Shown one piece after another: positions 35,254 through 44,193 of a stretch of 64,000 nucleotides of DNA (its first letter is position 1; each line of letters opens with the position of its first letter). Both the position numbers and the translations under genes were made by a program. The DNA comes from an uncultured Eubacterium sp. (lineage in GTDB: Bacteria; Bacillota; Clostridia; Lachnospirales; Lachnospiraceae), in assembly GCA_900552795.1 (NCBI GenBank), contig USBB01000004.1, positions 49,239 to 113,238 of the forward strand, read 5' to 3'. Below the pieces are notes generated by a model. That model saw nothing but the letters and a program-made list of their open reading frames with translations. It ran no database searches and had not been told where the DNA came from.

Positions 35254-36678
35254 ATGAAACGAGAAGAAATAGAATTAACACAAAATCAGCTTGAAAGACA
35301 GCTTGTTTATATAGATTTATGCAAAGAATATGCAAAAAAGCTTGAGGATAAGCTTAACAGACCTCTTACATGCTGTGTAAATACGTTTGGATGTCAGATG
35401 AATGCAAGAGATTCTGAGAAGCTTTTAGGCATACTTGAAGAAATTGGCTTTAAGCCCGTAGAGACGGAAAATGCCGATTTTGTTTTGTACAATACATGTA
35501 CAGTAAGAGAAAATGCCAATTTAAGAGTTTATGGCCGTTTAGGTCATTTAAACGGGATAAAGAAAAAAAATCCTCACATGATTATAGCTCTATGCGGCTG
35601 TATGATGCAGGAGCCTGATGTTGTTGAAAAGATTAAAAAGTCCTACAAATTTGTAGATATCATATTCGGAACATTTAACATATTTAAGCTTGCCGAGCTT
35701 TTATACAATAATTGGACTACACACACACAGATTATTGATATATGGGATGAGACCAAAGATGTTGTTGAAGATTTGCCTGCAAAACGAAAATATTCGTTTA
35801 AATCAGGAGTAAACATTATGTATGGCTGCAATAATTTCTGCAGTTATTGTATTGTTCCATACGTCAGAGGACGCGAGAAAAGCCGGGAGCCTAAGGAAAT
35901 TATAAGAGAGATAGAAAAGCTTGTGCAGGACGGTGTAAAAGAAGTTATGCTGCTTGGACAGAATGTAAATTCTTATGGGAAAACATTAGACACTCCGGTA
36001 TCATTTGCCGAGCTTTTAACGGAAATTGAAAAAATCGACGGACTTGAAAGAATCCGTTTTATGACGCCGCACCCAAAAGATTTATCTGATGAGCTTATCG
36101 ATGTTTGCAGCAAATCAACAAAAATATGCAATCACATTCATTTGCCGCTTCAGTCAGGAAGCAGCAGGCTTTTAAAATTAATGAACCGCAAATATACAAA
36201 AGAACATTATTTAAACCTTGTAGAAAAAATCAGGGCTAAAATGCCTGATGTATCAATCACAACAGACATTATAGTAGGCTTTCCGGGAGAGACTGAGGAA
36301 GATTTCTTAGATACACTCGATGTTGTAAGAAAAGCAAAATATGACAGCGCATACACATTTATATATTCAAAAAGAACGGGAACACCTGCTGCCAAAATGG
36401 AAAACCAGGTTCCTGAGGATGTTGTCAAAGAAAGATTTGACAGACTTCTTAAGGTTGTAGATGAGGTTTCACACTCTATAAGCGCACGCTATGAGGGTCA
36501 GGTTATGAAAGCAATGGTTGAATGTGTAAATGACCATGACAGCAGTCTTGTTACAGCAAGACTTACTAATAATATTTTAGTACATTTTCCGGGAGATGCT
36601 TCACTTATCGGCCAGATTGTTGATGTAAGGCTTGATGAATGTAAGGGCTTCTATTATATGGGAACAAAAATTTCTTAA
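35254..36678 (+). CDS. miaB: tRNA-2-methylthio-N6-dimethylallyladenosine synthase
   Basis: A 474-aa radical-SAM methylthiotransferase that converts i6A37 to ms2i6A37 in tRNA. The N-terminal UPF0004 domain has NTFGCQMNARDSEK and further Cys residues for the auxiliary cluster. The radical-SAM motif C192-x3-C196-x2-C199 is in YGCNNFCSYCIVPYVRGRE. A C-terminal TRAM domain follows. AAAGGAGA sets the ATG at 35254; the frame from 35221 only translates leader hairpin. It acts after MiaA, encoded 6 kb downstream in the same cluster. Confidence 0.95.
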   Translation: MKREEIELTQNQLERQLVYIDLCKEYAKKLEDKLNRPLTCCVNTFGCQMNARDSEKLLGILEEIGFKPVETENADFVLYNTCTVRENANLRVYGRLGHLNGIKKKNPHMIIALCGCMMQEPDVVEKIKKSYKFVDIIFGTFNIFKLAELLYNNWTTHTQIIDIWDETKDVVEDLPAKRKYSFKSGVNIMYGCNNFCSYCIVPYVRGREKSREPKEIIREIEKLVQDGVKEVMLLGQNVNSYGKTLDTPVSFAELLTEIEKIDGLERIRFMTPHPKDLSDELIDVCSKSTKICNHIHLPLQSGSSRLLKLMNRKYTKEHYLNLVEKIRAKMPDVSITTDIIVGFPGETEEDFLDTLDVVRKAKYDSAYTFIYSKRTGTPAAKMENQVPEDVVKERFDRLLKVVDEVSHSISARYEGQVMKAMVECVNDHDSSLVTARLTNNILVHFPGDASLIGQIVDVRLDECKGFYYMGTKIS

Positions 36679-36703
36679 GAAACGGGTAGAAAAGAGGATT
36701 GAA

Positions 36704-39358
36704 ATGGCTGAATTTTCACCAATGATGCAGCATTATCTGAATACAAAAAAAGAATATGCGGATTGTATTCTATTTTACAGGCTCGGAGATTTCTATGAAA
36801 TGTTTTTTGATGATGCCATAGAGGTTTCAAAAGAGCTTGAGCTTACACTCACCGGAAAAGACTGCGGCCAGCAGGAGCGTGCTCCTATGTGCGGAATACC
36901 TTATCACGCAGCGGAAGGTTACATTAACAAACTTGTTTCCAATGGGCATAAGGTTGCCATATGTGAACAGGTAGAGGATCCTAAAGCAGCTAAGGGGATT
37001 GTAAAACGTGAGGTAATAAAGGTTGTCACGCCTGGAACCAATCTTAACTCACAAGCTTTAGATGAAACAAAAAATAATTATCTTTGCAGTATTTATTATC
37101 AGGGAGATGTTATTGGTTTTTCTGTTGCAGATTTTACCACGGGTGATTTTTTTGTGACGCAGTTAAAGACGGAGAGTGAGCTTATAGACGAGATAAATAA
37201 GTTTGTTCCGTCAGAAATCATTACAAACGAATATTTTTCTATGAGCGGAATAGATTTAACATTTATTAACGAAAAGCTTGGCATCACAATGTCTGAGCTT
37301 GATAACTGGTATTTTGACGATGATACTTGCAAAGCAAAGCTTCTTAATCATTTTAAGTTAAATTCGCTTGACGGATTGGGCGTTACTGATTATCCTACCG
37401 GCTTAATTGCCTCAGGTGCACTGCTTACATATTTATACGAGACGCAAAAGAGTGAAATGTCGCATATCATTACGCTTTCACCATACACTACAGGAAAATA
37501 TATGATTATTGACAGCTCTTCAAGACGCAACCTTGAACTTGTCGAGACGCTTCGTGAAAAACAGAAAAAAGGCTCGCTTATATGGGTTTTGGATAAAACT
37601 AAAACCGCCATGGGCGCAAGAATGTTAAGAATGTTTGTCGAACAGCCACTAATCAATAAAGATGAAATTACTGCAAGACAGGATATGATAGAGGAGCTTA
37701 ATTCAAAAACTATTGACAGGGAAGAATTAAGGGAATACTTAAATCCTGTTTATGACCTTGAACGTCTTATGACAAGAATAAGCTGTAAGACTGCTAACCC
37801 GAGAGATTTGATTGCATTTAAGAACTCGCTTGAAATGCTTCCGCACATTAAAAATATAATTAAAAACTTTGAATCGTTATCATTTAGGGACTGTTACGAT
37901 AAGCTTGACGATTTACAGGATATCTATAATCTCATATCAGCTTCAATTGAGGACGAACCTCCTATAACAGTAAGAGACGGCGGTATAATTAAGAACGGTT
38001 TCTCAAAGGAGGCTGATGAGCTGCGTGACGCAAAAACCAAGGGTAAAGAATGGCTTGCACAGCTTGAGGAAAGAGAGCGAGAAAACACAGGTATCAAAAA
38101 TCTTAAAGTGAAATATAACAAAGTTTTTGGGTATTATCTTGAAGTTACAAATTCATTCAAATCACTCGTTCCAAAAGAATGGACAAGAAAACAGACGCTT
38201 ACAAATGCCGAAAGATATACTACTGATGAATTAAAGCATCTGGAAGACGTTATTCTCGGCGCTGAAGATAAGCTTAATACACTTGAATATGATTTGTTCT
38301 GTCAGGTAAGAGATGAAATATCAAATCAAGTTATAAGAATCCAGGCTACTGCAAAAGCAGTTGCCATGATCGACGTATTTACATCATTATCGCTCGTCTC
38401 ACAGCAGAATAATTATGTGAGACCTAAAATTAATGAAAAAGGGGTAATAGATATAAAAAACGGCCGACACCCGGTTGTTGAAAAAATGATAAGCAATGAT
38501 ATGTTTGTAGCAAATGACACATACCTTGATAACGCTGCAAAACGCGTATCAATAATTACAGGACCTAACATGGCAGGTAAATCAACATACATGCGGCAGA
38601 CTGCACTTATAGTTTTAATGGCTCAGATAGGTTCGTTTGTACCTGCATCATCTGCAAATATAGGAATTGTAGACCGTATATTTACAAGAGTAGGTGCATC
38701 TGATGACCTGGCTTCAGGACAGTCGACATTTATGGTTGAAATGACGGAGGTTGCCAATATATTAAGAAATGCCACAGTTAAAAGTCTTATAATTCTTGAT
38801 GAAATAGGCAGGGGAACAAGCACCTTTGACGGATTAAGTATTGCATGGGCTGTAGTTGAACATATCGCTAATACAAAGCTTTTGGGTGCAAAAACACTTT
38901 TTGCCACGCACTACCATGAACTTACGGAACTTGAGGGCTCTTTAAACGGTGTAAACAATTACTGTATTGCTGTAAAGGAAAATGGTGACGACATTGTATT
39001 TTTACGAAAAATCGTAAAAGGCGGTGCCGATAAGAGTTACGGTATACAGGTTGCAAAGCTTGCAGGTGTTCCTGATGCCGTGATTGAAAGAGCAAAAGAG
39101 CTTGTGGCTGAACTTACAGATGCCGATATTTCACAGAAAGCCAGGGACATTGCGCAGTACTCCAAGAAAATCGAAAAACTGGGCGATTCATATAAAAAAG
39201 TTGACGAGCTTGAGGTAAGACAAATGTCGCTTTTTGATACTGTAAATAATGACGATATTATCGAAGAAATCAAGCAGATGGATATATCAAACATGACACC
39301 GATTGATGCCTTAAATGTTCTCTATAAACTTCAGGGCAGAGTCAAAAACCGCTGGTAA
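36704..39358 (+). CDS. mutS: DNA mismatch repair protein MutS
   Basis: An 884-aa mismatch-recognition ATPase. The N-terminal mismatch-binding domain carries the FYEMFFDDA Phe-x-Glu motif (about residues 29-37) that contacts the mispaired base. The ATPase domain has Walker A GPNMAGKST (about 620-628), the DEIGRGTSTFDGLS Walker B and the TLFATHYHEL switch. AAAGAGG supports ATG 36704; a longer frame begins inside miaB. The order mutS-mutL between miaB and miaA is common in Clostridia. Confidence 0.97.
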   Translation: MAEFSPMMQHYLNTKKEYADCILFYRLGDFYEMFFDDAIEVSKELELTLTGKDCGQQERAPMCGIPYHAAEGYINKLVSNGHKVAICEQVEDPKAAKGIVKREVIKVVTPGTNLNSQALDETKNNYLCSIYYQGDVIGFSVADFTTGDFFVTQLKTESELIDEINKFVPSEIITNEYFSMSGIDLTFINEKLGITMSELDNWYFDDDTCKAKLLNHFKLNSLDGLGVTDYPTGLIASGALLTYLYETQKSEMSHIITLSPYTTGKYMIIDSSSRRNLELVETLREKQKKGSLIWVLDKTKTAMGARMLRMFVEQPLINKDEITARQDMIEELNSKTIDREELREYLNPVYDLERLMTRISCKTANPRDLIAFKNSLEMLPHIKNIIKNFESLSFRDCYDKLDDLQDIYNLISASIEDEPPITVRDGGIIKNGFSKEADELRDAKTKGKEWLAQLEERERENTGIKNLKVKYNKVFGYYLEVTNSFKSLVPKEWTRKQTLTNAERYTTDELKHLEDVILGAEDKLNTLEYDLFCQVRDEISNQVIRIQATAKAVAMIDVFTSLSLVSQQNNYVRPKINEKGVIDIKNGRHPVVEKMISNDMFVANDTYLDNAAKRVSIITGPNMAGKSTYMRQTALIVLMAQIGSFVPASSANIGIVDRIFTRVGASDDLASGQSTFMVEMTEVANILRNATVKSLIILDEIGRGTSTFDGLSIAWAVVEHIANTKLLGAKTLFATHYHELTELEGSLNGVNNYCIAVKENGDDIVFLRKIVKGGADKSYGIQVAKLAGVPDAVIERAKELVAELTDADISQKARDIAQYSKKIEKLGDSYKKVDELEVRQMSLFDTVNNDDIIEEIKQMDISNMTPIDALNVLYKLQGRVKNRW

Positions 39359-39478
39359 AAAAGCGTCGTTCACGACGCTTGCAAGATTTGCTTTGCAAAC
39401 TTGTTATCAGACTGCGTCTTTGACGCATTATCACACGTAGTGTGTTTTGACACTCTAATCTTATGAAAGGATTAAATT
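39357..39478 (+). repeat. Hairpin element between mutS and mutL (copy E4)
   Basis: Modules in order: AAGCGTCGT/ACGACGCTT hairpin (39361-39380), TTTGC/GCAAA hairpin (near 39387-39399), TGCGTC/GACGCA hairpin (39413-39427), CACAC-GTA-GTGTG (39432-39444) and GTGT-TTTG-ACAC (39441-39452). The first 70 bases are the reverse complement of 23330-23400. TCTAATCTTATGAAAGGATTAA leads to the mutL start. Confidence 0.75.
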
Positions 39479-41350
39479 ATGTCAATTCAGGTATTAAATC
39501 AGGAGACAGTTAACAAAATAGCAGCCGGAGAGGTTATTGAGCGTCCTTCATCGGTTGTAAAGGAGCTTGTCGAAAACGCTATCGACGCAAAGGCTACAGC
39601 AATAACTGTAGAAATAAAAGACGGCGGCATTTCCATGGTAAGAGTTACAGATAATGGATGTGGTATTGACGGTAAAGAGATACCTATGGCATTTCTTCGT
39701 CATTCGACAAGCAAAATAAAATCGGTGGAGGATTTGTTAAGCGTATCCTCTCTGGGCTTCAGAGGCGAGGCTTTGTCAAGTATAGCGGCTGTTTCACAGA
39801 TAGAGCTTATAACAAAACCACAGACTGATTTTATTGGCTATAGATATTTAATTGAAGGTGGTGTGGAAAAAGGACTTGAGGAGGTTGGAGCTCCTGACGG
39901 AACCACATTTATTGTCCGCAATCTTTTTTATAATACACCTGTCAGAAGAAAATTTTTAAAATCCGCACAGACGGAGGCCGGATATATCAATTCACTTATT
40001 GAGCATCTGTCGCTTTCACACCCTGATATATCCTTCAGATTTATAAGTAATAACCAGAACAGGCTTCACACGTCAGGAAATATGAACTTAAAGGACATTA
40101 TTTACAATGTCTACGGAAGAGATATAACTAAAAATCTTTTTGAGATAAATGCAAAAACACAGGATATAGAAATATCAGGATTTATAGGAAAGCCGCTTAT
40201 ATGCAGGGGAAATAAGGCGTATGAAAATTACTACATAAACGGCAGATACATAAAAAGCAGCATTATAACCAAAGCCATTGAGGAAGCCTACAAAGGATAT
40301 ATAATGCCGCACAATTTTCCGTTCACGGCAATCCATTTCAAAATTAATCCTGAAATTCTTGATGTAAATGTGCATCCCACGAAAATGGAACTGCGCTTTT
40401 CAACTAATGAATATGTATATAATTTCGTACTGGATTCTATAAAAAGCACATTAAAATCAGGCGAACTTGCTCCCGAAGTATCACTTTCAGATGTAAAAGT
40501 TCCGCAGCGGTTTTTAAATTTAAATAATTCAAGCGCAAGACAAAATTATGCCGCAGCGCAGGTTCAAGCACCTGAAGAAGCCAAACAGGCTGACATACCA
40601 AAGCCGACCGTATCTGCTGCAAATCCGTCCAAGGAACGTCTTCCTGAACCATTTGAAATCAACCGTTCAAATGACATGATTATAAAAGAAGAAGCAACAA
40701 AATATGCTGATAACAATAAAAGCGATGTTCAGCAGCTTTCAATGTTTGATAATGCACTTATGAATGTTTCGGATACAAACAGCTATAGGGTGATAGGGCA
40801 GCTTTTTGATACTTACTGGCTTATAGAATTTGAAGATAAATTTTATATGATGGACCAGCATGCGGCACACGAAAAAATATTGTATGAAAAGCTTATGAAC
40901 CATATTAAAACAAAAAAAATGGACACACAGATGATTATGCCTCCTATAATTCTCGAACTTAATTTAAGGCAGGAAGAAATCATTATCAAATACAGCTCTG
41001 TATTTGATAAAGTCGGCTTTGAGCTTGAACAGTTCGGCACAATGTCATATAAAGTTACAGGAGTACCGGCAGGCTTTCCGATAATTAATTATAAACAGAT
41101 GCTTATTGATATGATTGACAATCTTTGTGACGATCGAAAAAGTGATTTGGAAATCATCACCGAAAAGATTGCGTCCATGTCATGTAAAGCCGCAGTTAAA
41201 GGAAATAATAAGCTGTCTTTTGATGAGGCAAAGCAGCTTATAGGTGAGCTTATGAAAGCAGAAAATCCTTATAACTGTCCGCATGGCAGACCGACTCTGA
41301 TTGTCATGTCAAAATATGAAATAGAAAAGAAATTTAAGCGAATAGTGTAA
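39479..41350 (+). CDS. mutL: DNA mismatch repair protein MutL with endonuclease motif
   Basis: A 623-aa GHKL ATPase. N-terminal ATP motifs are ELVENAIDA (catalytic Glu), TDNGCGID and SLGFRGEAL. A proline/alanine-rich linker lies at about 350-420. The C-terminal domain holds DQHAAHEKILYE (about 459-470), the DQHA(x)2E(x)4E metal-binding endonuclease motif of MutL proteins in bacteria without MutH, and a CPHGRP motif near the end. It should therefore nick DNA itself. AAAGGA precedes the ATG. Confidence 0.96.
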   Translation: MSIQVLNQETVNKIAAGEVIERPSSVVKELVENAIDAKATAITVEIKDGGISMVRVTDNGCGIDGKEIPMAFLRHSTSKIKSVEDLLSVSSLGFRGEALSSIAAVSQIELITKPQTDFIGYRYLIEGGVEKGLEEVGAPDGTTFIVRNLFYNTPVRRKFLKSAQTEAGYINSLIEHLSLSHPDISFRFISNNQNRLHTSGNMNLKDIIYNVYGRDITKNLFEINAKTQDIEISGFIGKPLICRGNKAYENYYINGRYIKSSIITKAIEEAYKGYIMPHNFPFTAIHFKINPEILDVNVHPTKMELRFSTNEYVYNFVLDSIKSTLKSGELAPEVSLSDVKVPQRFLNLNNSSARQNYAAAQVQAPEEAKQADIPKPTVSAANPSKERLPEPFEINRSNDMIIKEEATKYADNNKSDVQQLSMFDNALMNVSDTNSYRVIGQLFDTYWLIEFEDKFYMMDQHAAHEKILYEKLMNHIKTKKMDTQMIMPPIILELNLRQEEIIIKYSSVFDKVGFELEQFGTMSYKVTGVPAGFPIINYKQMLIDMIDNLCDDRKSDLEIITEKIASMSCKAAVKGNNKLSFDEAKQLIGELMKAENPYNCPHGRPTLIVMSKYEIEKKFKRIV

Positions 41351-41351
41351 T

Positions 41352-41364
41352 GCAATAAGATTGC
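41352..41364 (+). repeat. Short hairpin before the miaA ribosome site
   Basis: GCAAT-AAG-ATTGC followed by TTCAGAATGGAGATAG, the same hairpin-then-AATGGAG layout as elsewhere. Confidence 0.55.
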
Positions 41365-41387
41365 TTCAGAATGGAGATAGTATAAAA

Positions 41388-42365
41388 ATGAGTGATAAAT
41401 TACCGCTTATTATCCTTACAGGTCCGACCGCTGTCGGAAAGACAGGCCTTTCCATACAGCTTGCAAAAATGATTGGCGGCGAAATTATAAGTGCTGATTC
41501 AATGCAGGTATACAAAGGTATGGATATAGGAACCGCAAAAATTACAGACGATGAAATGCAGGGAGTAACACATCACCTTATAGACTGCATCGCCCCCTCA
41601 GATGAATTTAATGTAGTAATATTTCAGCAAATGGCAAAAAAGGCCATGACAGAAATATACAAAAAAGGAAAAATTCCTATAATAGTAGGCGGTACAGGCT
41701 TTTATATTCAGGCAATTCTTTATGACATAGATTTTAACAGCGATTCAGATGCTGGTGAAAATGAATGTACTGACAAAACCTACAGGACAATGCTGTATAA
41801 ACTTGCAAATGAAAAAGGAAATTCTTATGTACATGACATGCTCAAAAAAGTTGATGCAAAATCAGCAGAACTTATACATGAAAATAATTTAAAAAGAGTC
41901 GTGAGAGCTCTTGAATATTATAATGAGACAGGTTGTCCGATTTCTGCACACAATGAAAGCCAGTCGTCAAAAGAATCTCCTTATAATTTTCTGTATTTTG
42001 TACTAAACGACGAAAGGGACACCTTATACAAAAGAATTGACCAAAGAGTAGATGAAATGTTTGACAAGGGCCTTTTAAAAGAGATGGAAAACCTTATAAA
42101 TCAAGGTATTTCGAAGAGTATGACTTCAATGCAGGGAATAGGATATAAAGAATTATTCGGATATTTTGAAAATGAATATGACTTAGAAAGAACAAAATAC
42201 CTTGTTAAACTTGATACAAGACATTTTGCCAAAAGACAGATTACATGGTTTAAAAGGGAAAAAAATGTAATATGGCTTAATTATCCTGAATTTGATAATT
42301 CAAAAGAAAAAATTTTAGATTTTATGATAAAGACTATAAATAACAGAATTAAGAATGGAGGTTAG
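41388..42365 (+). CDS. miaA: tRNA dimethylallyltransferase
   Basis: A 325-aa enzyme that transfers the dimethylallyl group to A37 of tRNA, giving i6A, the substrate of MiaB. Walker A-like GPTAVGKT is at residues 12-19, then the SADSMQVYKGMDIGTAK substrate loop and GGTGFYIQAIL. The ATG at 41388 is preferred over the frame from 41361, which is leader. The last codons and stop (AAG AAT GGA GGT TAG) are shared with the start of the repeat element at 42353. Confidence 0.95.
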   Translation: MSDKLPLIILTGPTAVGKTGLSIQLAKMIGGEIISADSMQVYKGMDIGTAKITDDEMQGVTHHLIDCIAPSDEFNVVIFQQMAKKAMTEIYKKGKIPIIVGGTGFYIQAILYDIDFNSDSDAGENECTDKTYRTMLYKLANEKGNSYVHDMLKKVDAKSAELIHENNLKRVVRALEYYNETGCPISAHNESQSSKESPYNFLYFVLNDERDTLYKRIDQRVDEMFDKGLLKEMENLINQGISKSMTSMQGIGYKELFGYFENEYDLERTKYLVKLDTRHFAKRQITWFKREKNVIWLNYPEFDNSKEKILDFMIKTINNRIKNGG

Positions 42366-42476
42366 TGTGAAAAATCATGTTGATACGATGATTTTTCACA
42401 CGCGAGATTTGTGTCTGCGCGCACTTGACACAAACTCGTTATGCGCAAAAAACGTGCGCAGAAATGAGGAATTAAA
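42353..42476 (+). repeat. Mosaic hairpin element between miaA and the YnbB-like gene (copy E5)
   Basis: H1 is a perfect 14-bp stem (42365-42378 with 42388-42401). H2 is TTTGTGTC/GACACAAA (42408-42415 with 42427-42434), framed by GAG/CTC. H4 is TGCGC/GCGCA (42442-42460). AGAAATGAGGA provides the ribosome site. The layout and the GAATGGAG(A/G)TTAGTGTGAAAA entry match 19951 onward, while the lower stem changes on both strands together. A 41-codon frame (42355-42480) runs through the whole element and overlaps the next start. Confidence 0.8.
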
Positions 42477-43766
42477 ATGAGTATTGATATAAAAGATATG
42501 TATATAAACAATTTAGGTATAAGCAGTGAGGTATATGATTACAGTGAAAAAATCATCACAGAGCTTGAAGAGCGTTTTAAAGAAATAGACAAAATTGCAG
42601 AGTATAATCAGCTTAAAGTGCTTAGTGCAATGCAGAAAAACAGGGTTTCGGAAATGCACTTAAACGGTTCGAGCGGATATGGCTATAACGATGACGGAAG
42701 AGACACTCTTGAACAGATTTATGCTGATATATTTAAGACTGAGGCTGCACTTGTAAGACCGCAGATAATGTGCGGAACGCATGCGTTAAATGTGGCTCTT
42801 GCAGGAAATCTTCGTCCGGGTGACGAACTTTTATCGCCAGTTGGAAAACCTTATGATACGATGGATGAAATTATTGGTATAAGACCATCAAAGGGAAGCC
42901 TTTCTGAATACGGTGTTACATACAGACAAGTTGACCTTCTTTCAGATGGAAGTTTTGATTATGAAAATATTGCAAAAGCAATTAATGACAAAACAAAGCT
43001 TGTAACAATACAGCGCTCAAAGGGCTATGCTCAAAGACCTACGCTTTCCGTAAAAAAAATCGGGGAGCTTATTAAATTTATAAAAAATATCAAACCTGAT
43101 GTTATATGTATGGTAGATAACTGCTACGGTGAATTTGTTGAACTTACCGAGCCTTCTGAAGTCGGAGCTGATATGGTAGTGGGTTCACTTATCAAAAATC
43201 CCGGCGGCGGTCTTGCCCCATGCGGCGGATATATTGCAGGCACAAAAGAATGTATAGAGCAGGCTGCTTACAGACTTTCATCTCCTGGGCTGGGAAAAGA
43301 GGTTGGTGCCACACTCGGTGTCAACAGAAGCTTTTATCAGGGGCTTTTCCTTGCGCCTACCGTAGTTGCAGGTGCTGTAAAAGGAGCTGTATTTGCAGCT
43401 AATGCATATGAAAAGCTTGGGTTTAATGTTATTCCAAACAGTACCGAAAGCAGACATGATATTATTCAGTCAGTTGAATTAAAGACGGCGGACGGCCTTA
43501 TAGCATTCTGCAAAGGTATTCAGTCTGCGGCACCTGTAGACAGCTATGTTACACCTGAACCATGGGCAATGCCTGGATATGATTCTGACGTAATTATGGC
43601 GGCTGGTGCATTTGTGCAGGGGTCATCTATTGAACTTAGCGCAGATGGTCCTTTAAGAGAACCATACGCTGCATATTTTCAAGGCGGTCTCACATGGAAT
43701 CATGCAAAATTCGGCATCATGATGAGTATGCAGAAAATGTTCGAAAAAGGACTTATCAATTTGTAA
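42477..43766 (+). CDS. YnbB/methionine gamma-lyase family PLP enzyme
   Basis: A 429-aa fold type I PLP protein of the group annotated as aluminium-resistance or methionine gamma-lyase family (YnbB). Visible parts: HLNGSSGYGYNDDGRDTLEQIYADIF, PQIMCGTHAL, IQRSKGYAQRPTL, MVDNCYGEF with the cofactor Asp, and a PLP lysine in GSLIKNPGGGLAPCGGYIAG (about residue 240). True substrate is not established. ATGAGGA from the repeat element serves as ribosome site. It follows miaA, as ynbB lies near miaA-hfq-hflX in Bacillus. Confidence 0.88.
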   Translation: MSIDIKDMYINNLGISSEVYDYSEKIITELEERFKEIDKIAEYNQLKVLSAMQKNRVSEMHLNGSSGYGYNDDGRDTLEQIYADIFKTEAALVRPQIMCGTHALNVALAGNLRPGDELLSPVGKPYDTMDEIIGIRPSKGSLSEYGVTYRQVDLLSDGSFDYENIAKAINDKTKLVTIQRSKGYAQRPTLSVKKIGELIKFIKNIKPDVICMVDNCYGEFVELTEPSEVGADMVVGSLIKNPGGGLAPCGGYIAGTKECIEQAAYRLSSPGLGKEVGATLGVNRSFYQGLFLAPTVVAGAVKGAVFAANAYEKLGFNVIPNSTESRHDIIQSVELKTADGLIAFCKGIQSAAPVDSYVTPEPWAMPGYDSDVIMAAGAFVQGSSIELSADGPLREPYAAYFQGGLTWNHAKFGIMMSMQKMFEKGLINL

Positions 43767-43818
43767 TTATATGTAGAATTTTGTAGATAAAACCATATTA
43801 TTAATGCTTAAAACTTCC

Positions 43819-43847
43819 TATACATTACAAAAATGTTGTGGTATAAT
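43819..43847 (+). promoter_or_regulatory. Probable promoter of the DUF4321-radC-mreB unit
   Basis: TATAAT at 43842-43847 preceded by TGG (extended -10). No convincing -35. Confidence 0.5.
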
Positions 43848-43896
43848 CTAATTTGGTTTAATTTGTAATATATAATTTCACAAGGGGAAAAGTAAT

Positions 43897-44169
43897 ATGA
43901 GTAGTGTTTCAAAATACAAGAATGGATGGATGTTATTATTGTTTATTCTTATAGGAGTTGTTGTCGGCGGTCTGATTTCCGAACTTACAGCAGATATACC
44001 GGGACTTAGCTGGCTTGCTTACGGCAATACCTTCGGTATAAATAATGCAGGAAATGCTATGGTTCTTGATTTGGGAATTGTTGTTATTACTTTTGCATTA
44101 CAGATTAAAATCACTATTGCAAGCATTATTGGCGTGATACTTGCAATAATTGCATACAAATTTATTTAA
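43897..44169 (+). CDS. DUF4321 membrane protein
   Basis: A 90-aa protein with two membrane helices (about residues 12-30 and 62-88) joined by a conserved-looking loop, SWLAYGNTFGINN. This is the DUF4321 pattern, typically found directly upstream of radC in Clostridia. AAGGGG precedes the ATG. Function unknown; its position suggests a link to the envelope genes mreBCD downstream. Confidence 0.85.
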   Translation: MSSVSKYKNGWMLLLFILIGVVVGGLISELTADIPGLSWLAYGNTFGINNAGNAMVLDLGIVVITFALQIKITIASIIGVILAIIAYKFI

Positions 44170-44193
44170 GTTCGTTTGTCCGGAAAGGGTCAT

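Noticed and set aside
36632..36703. N-terminal extension of MutS starting inside miaB
   Set aside because: The extra 24 residues are not MutS-like, and AAAGAGG is placed for ATG 36704.
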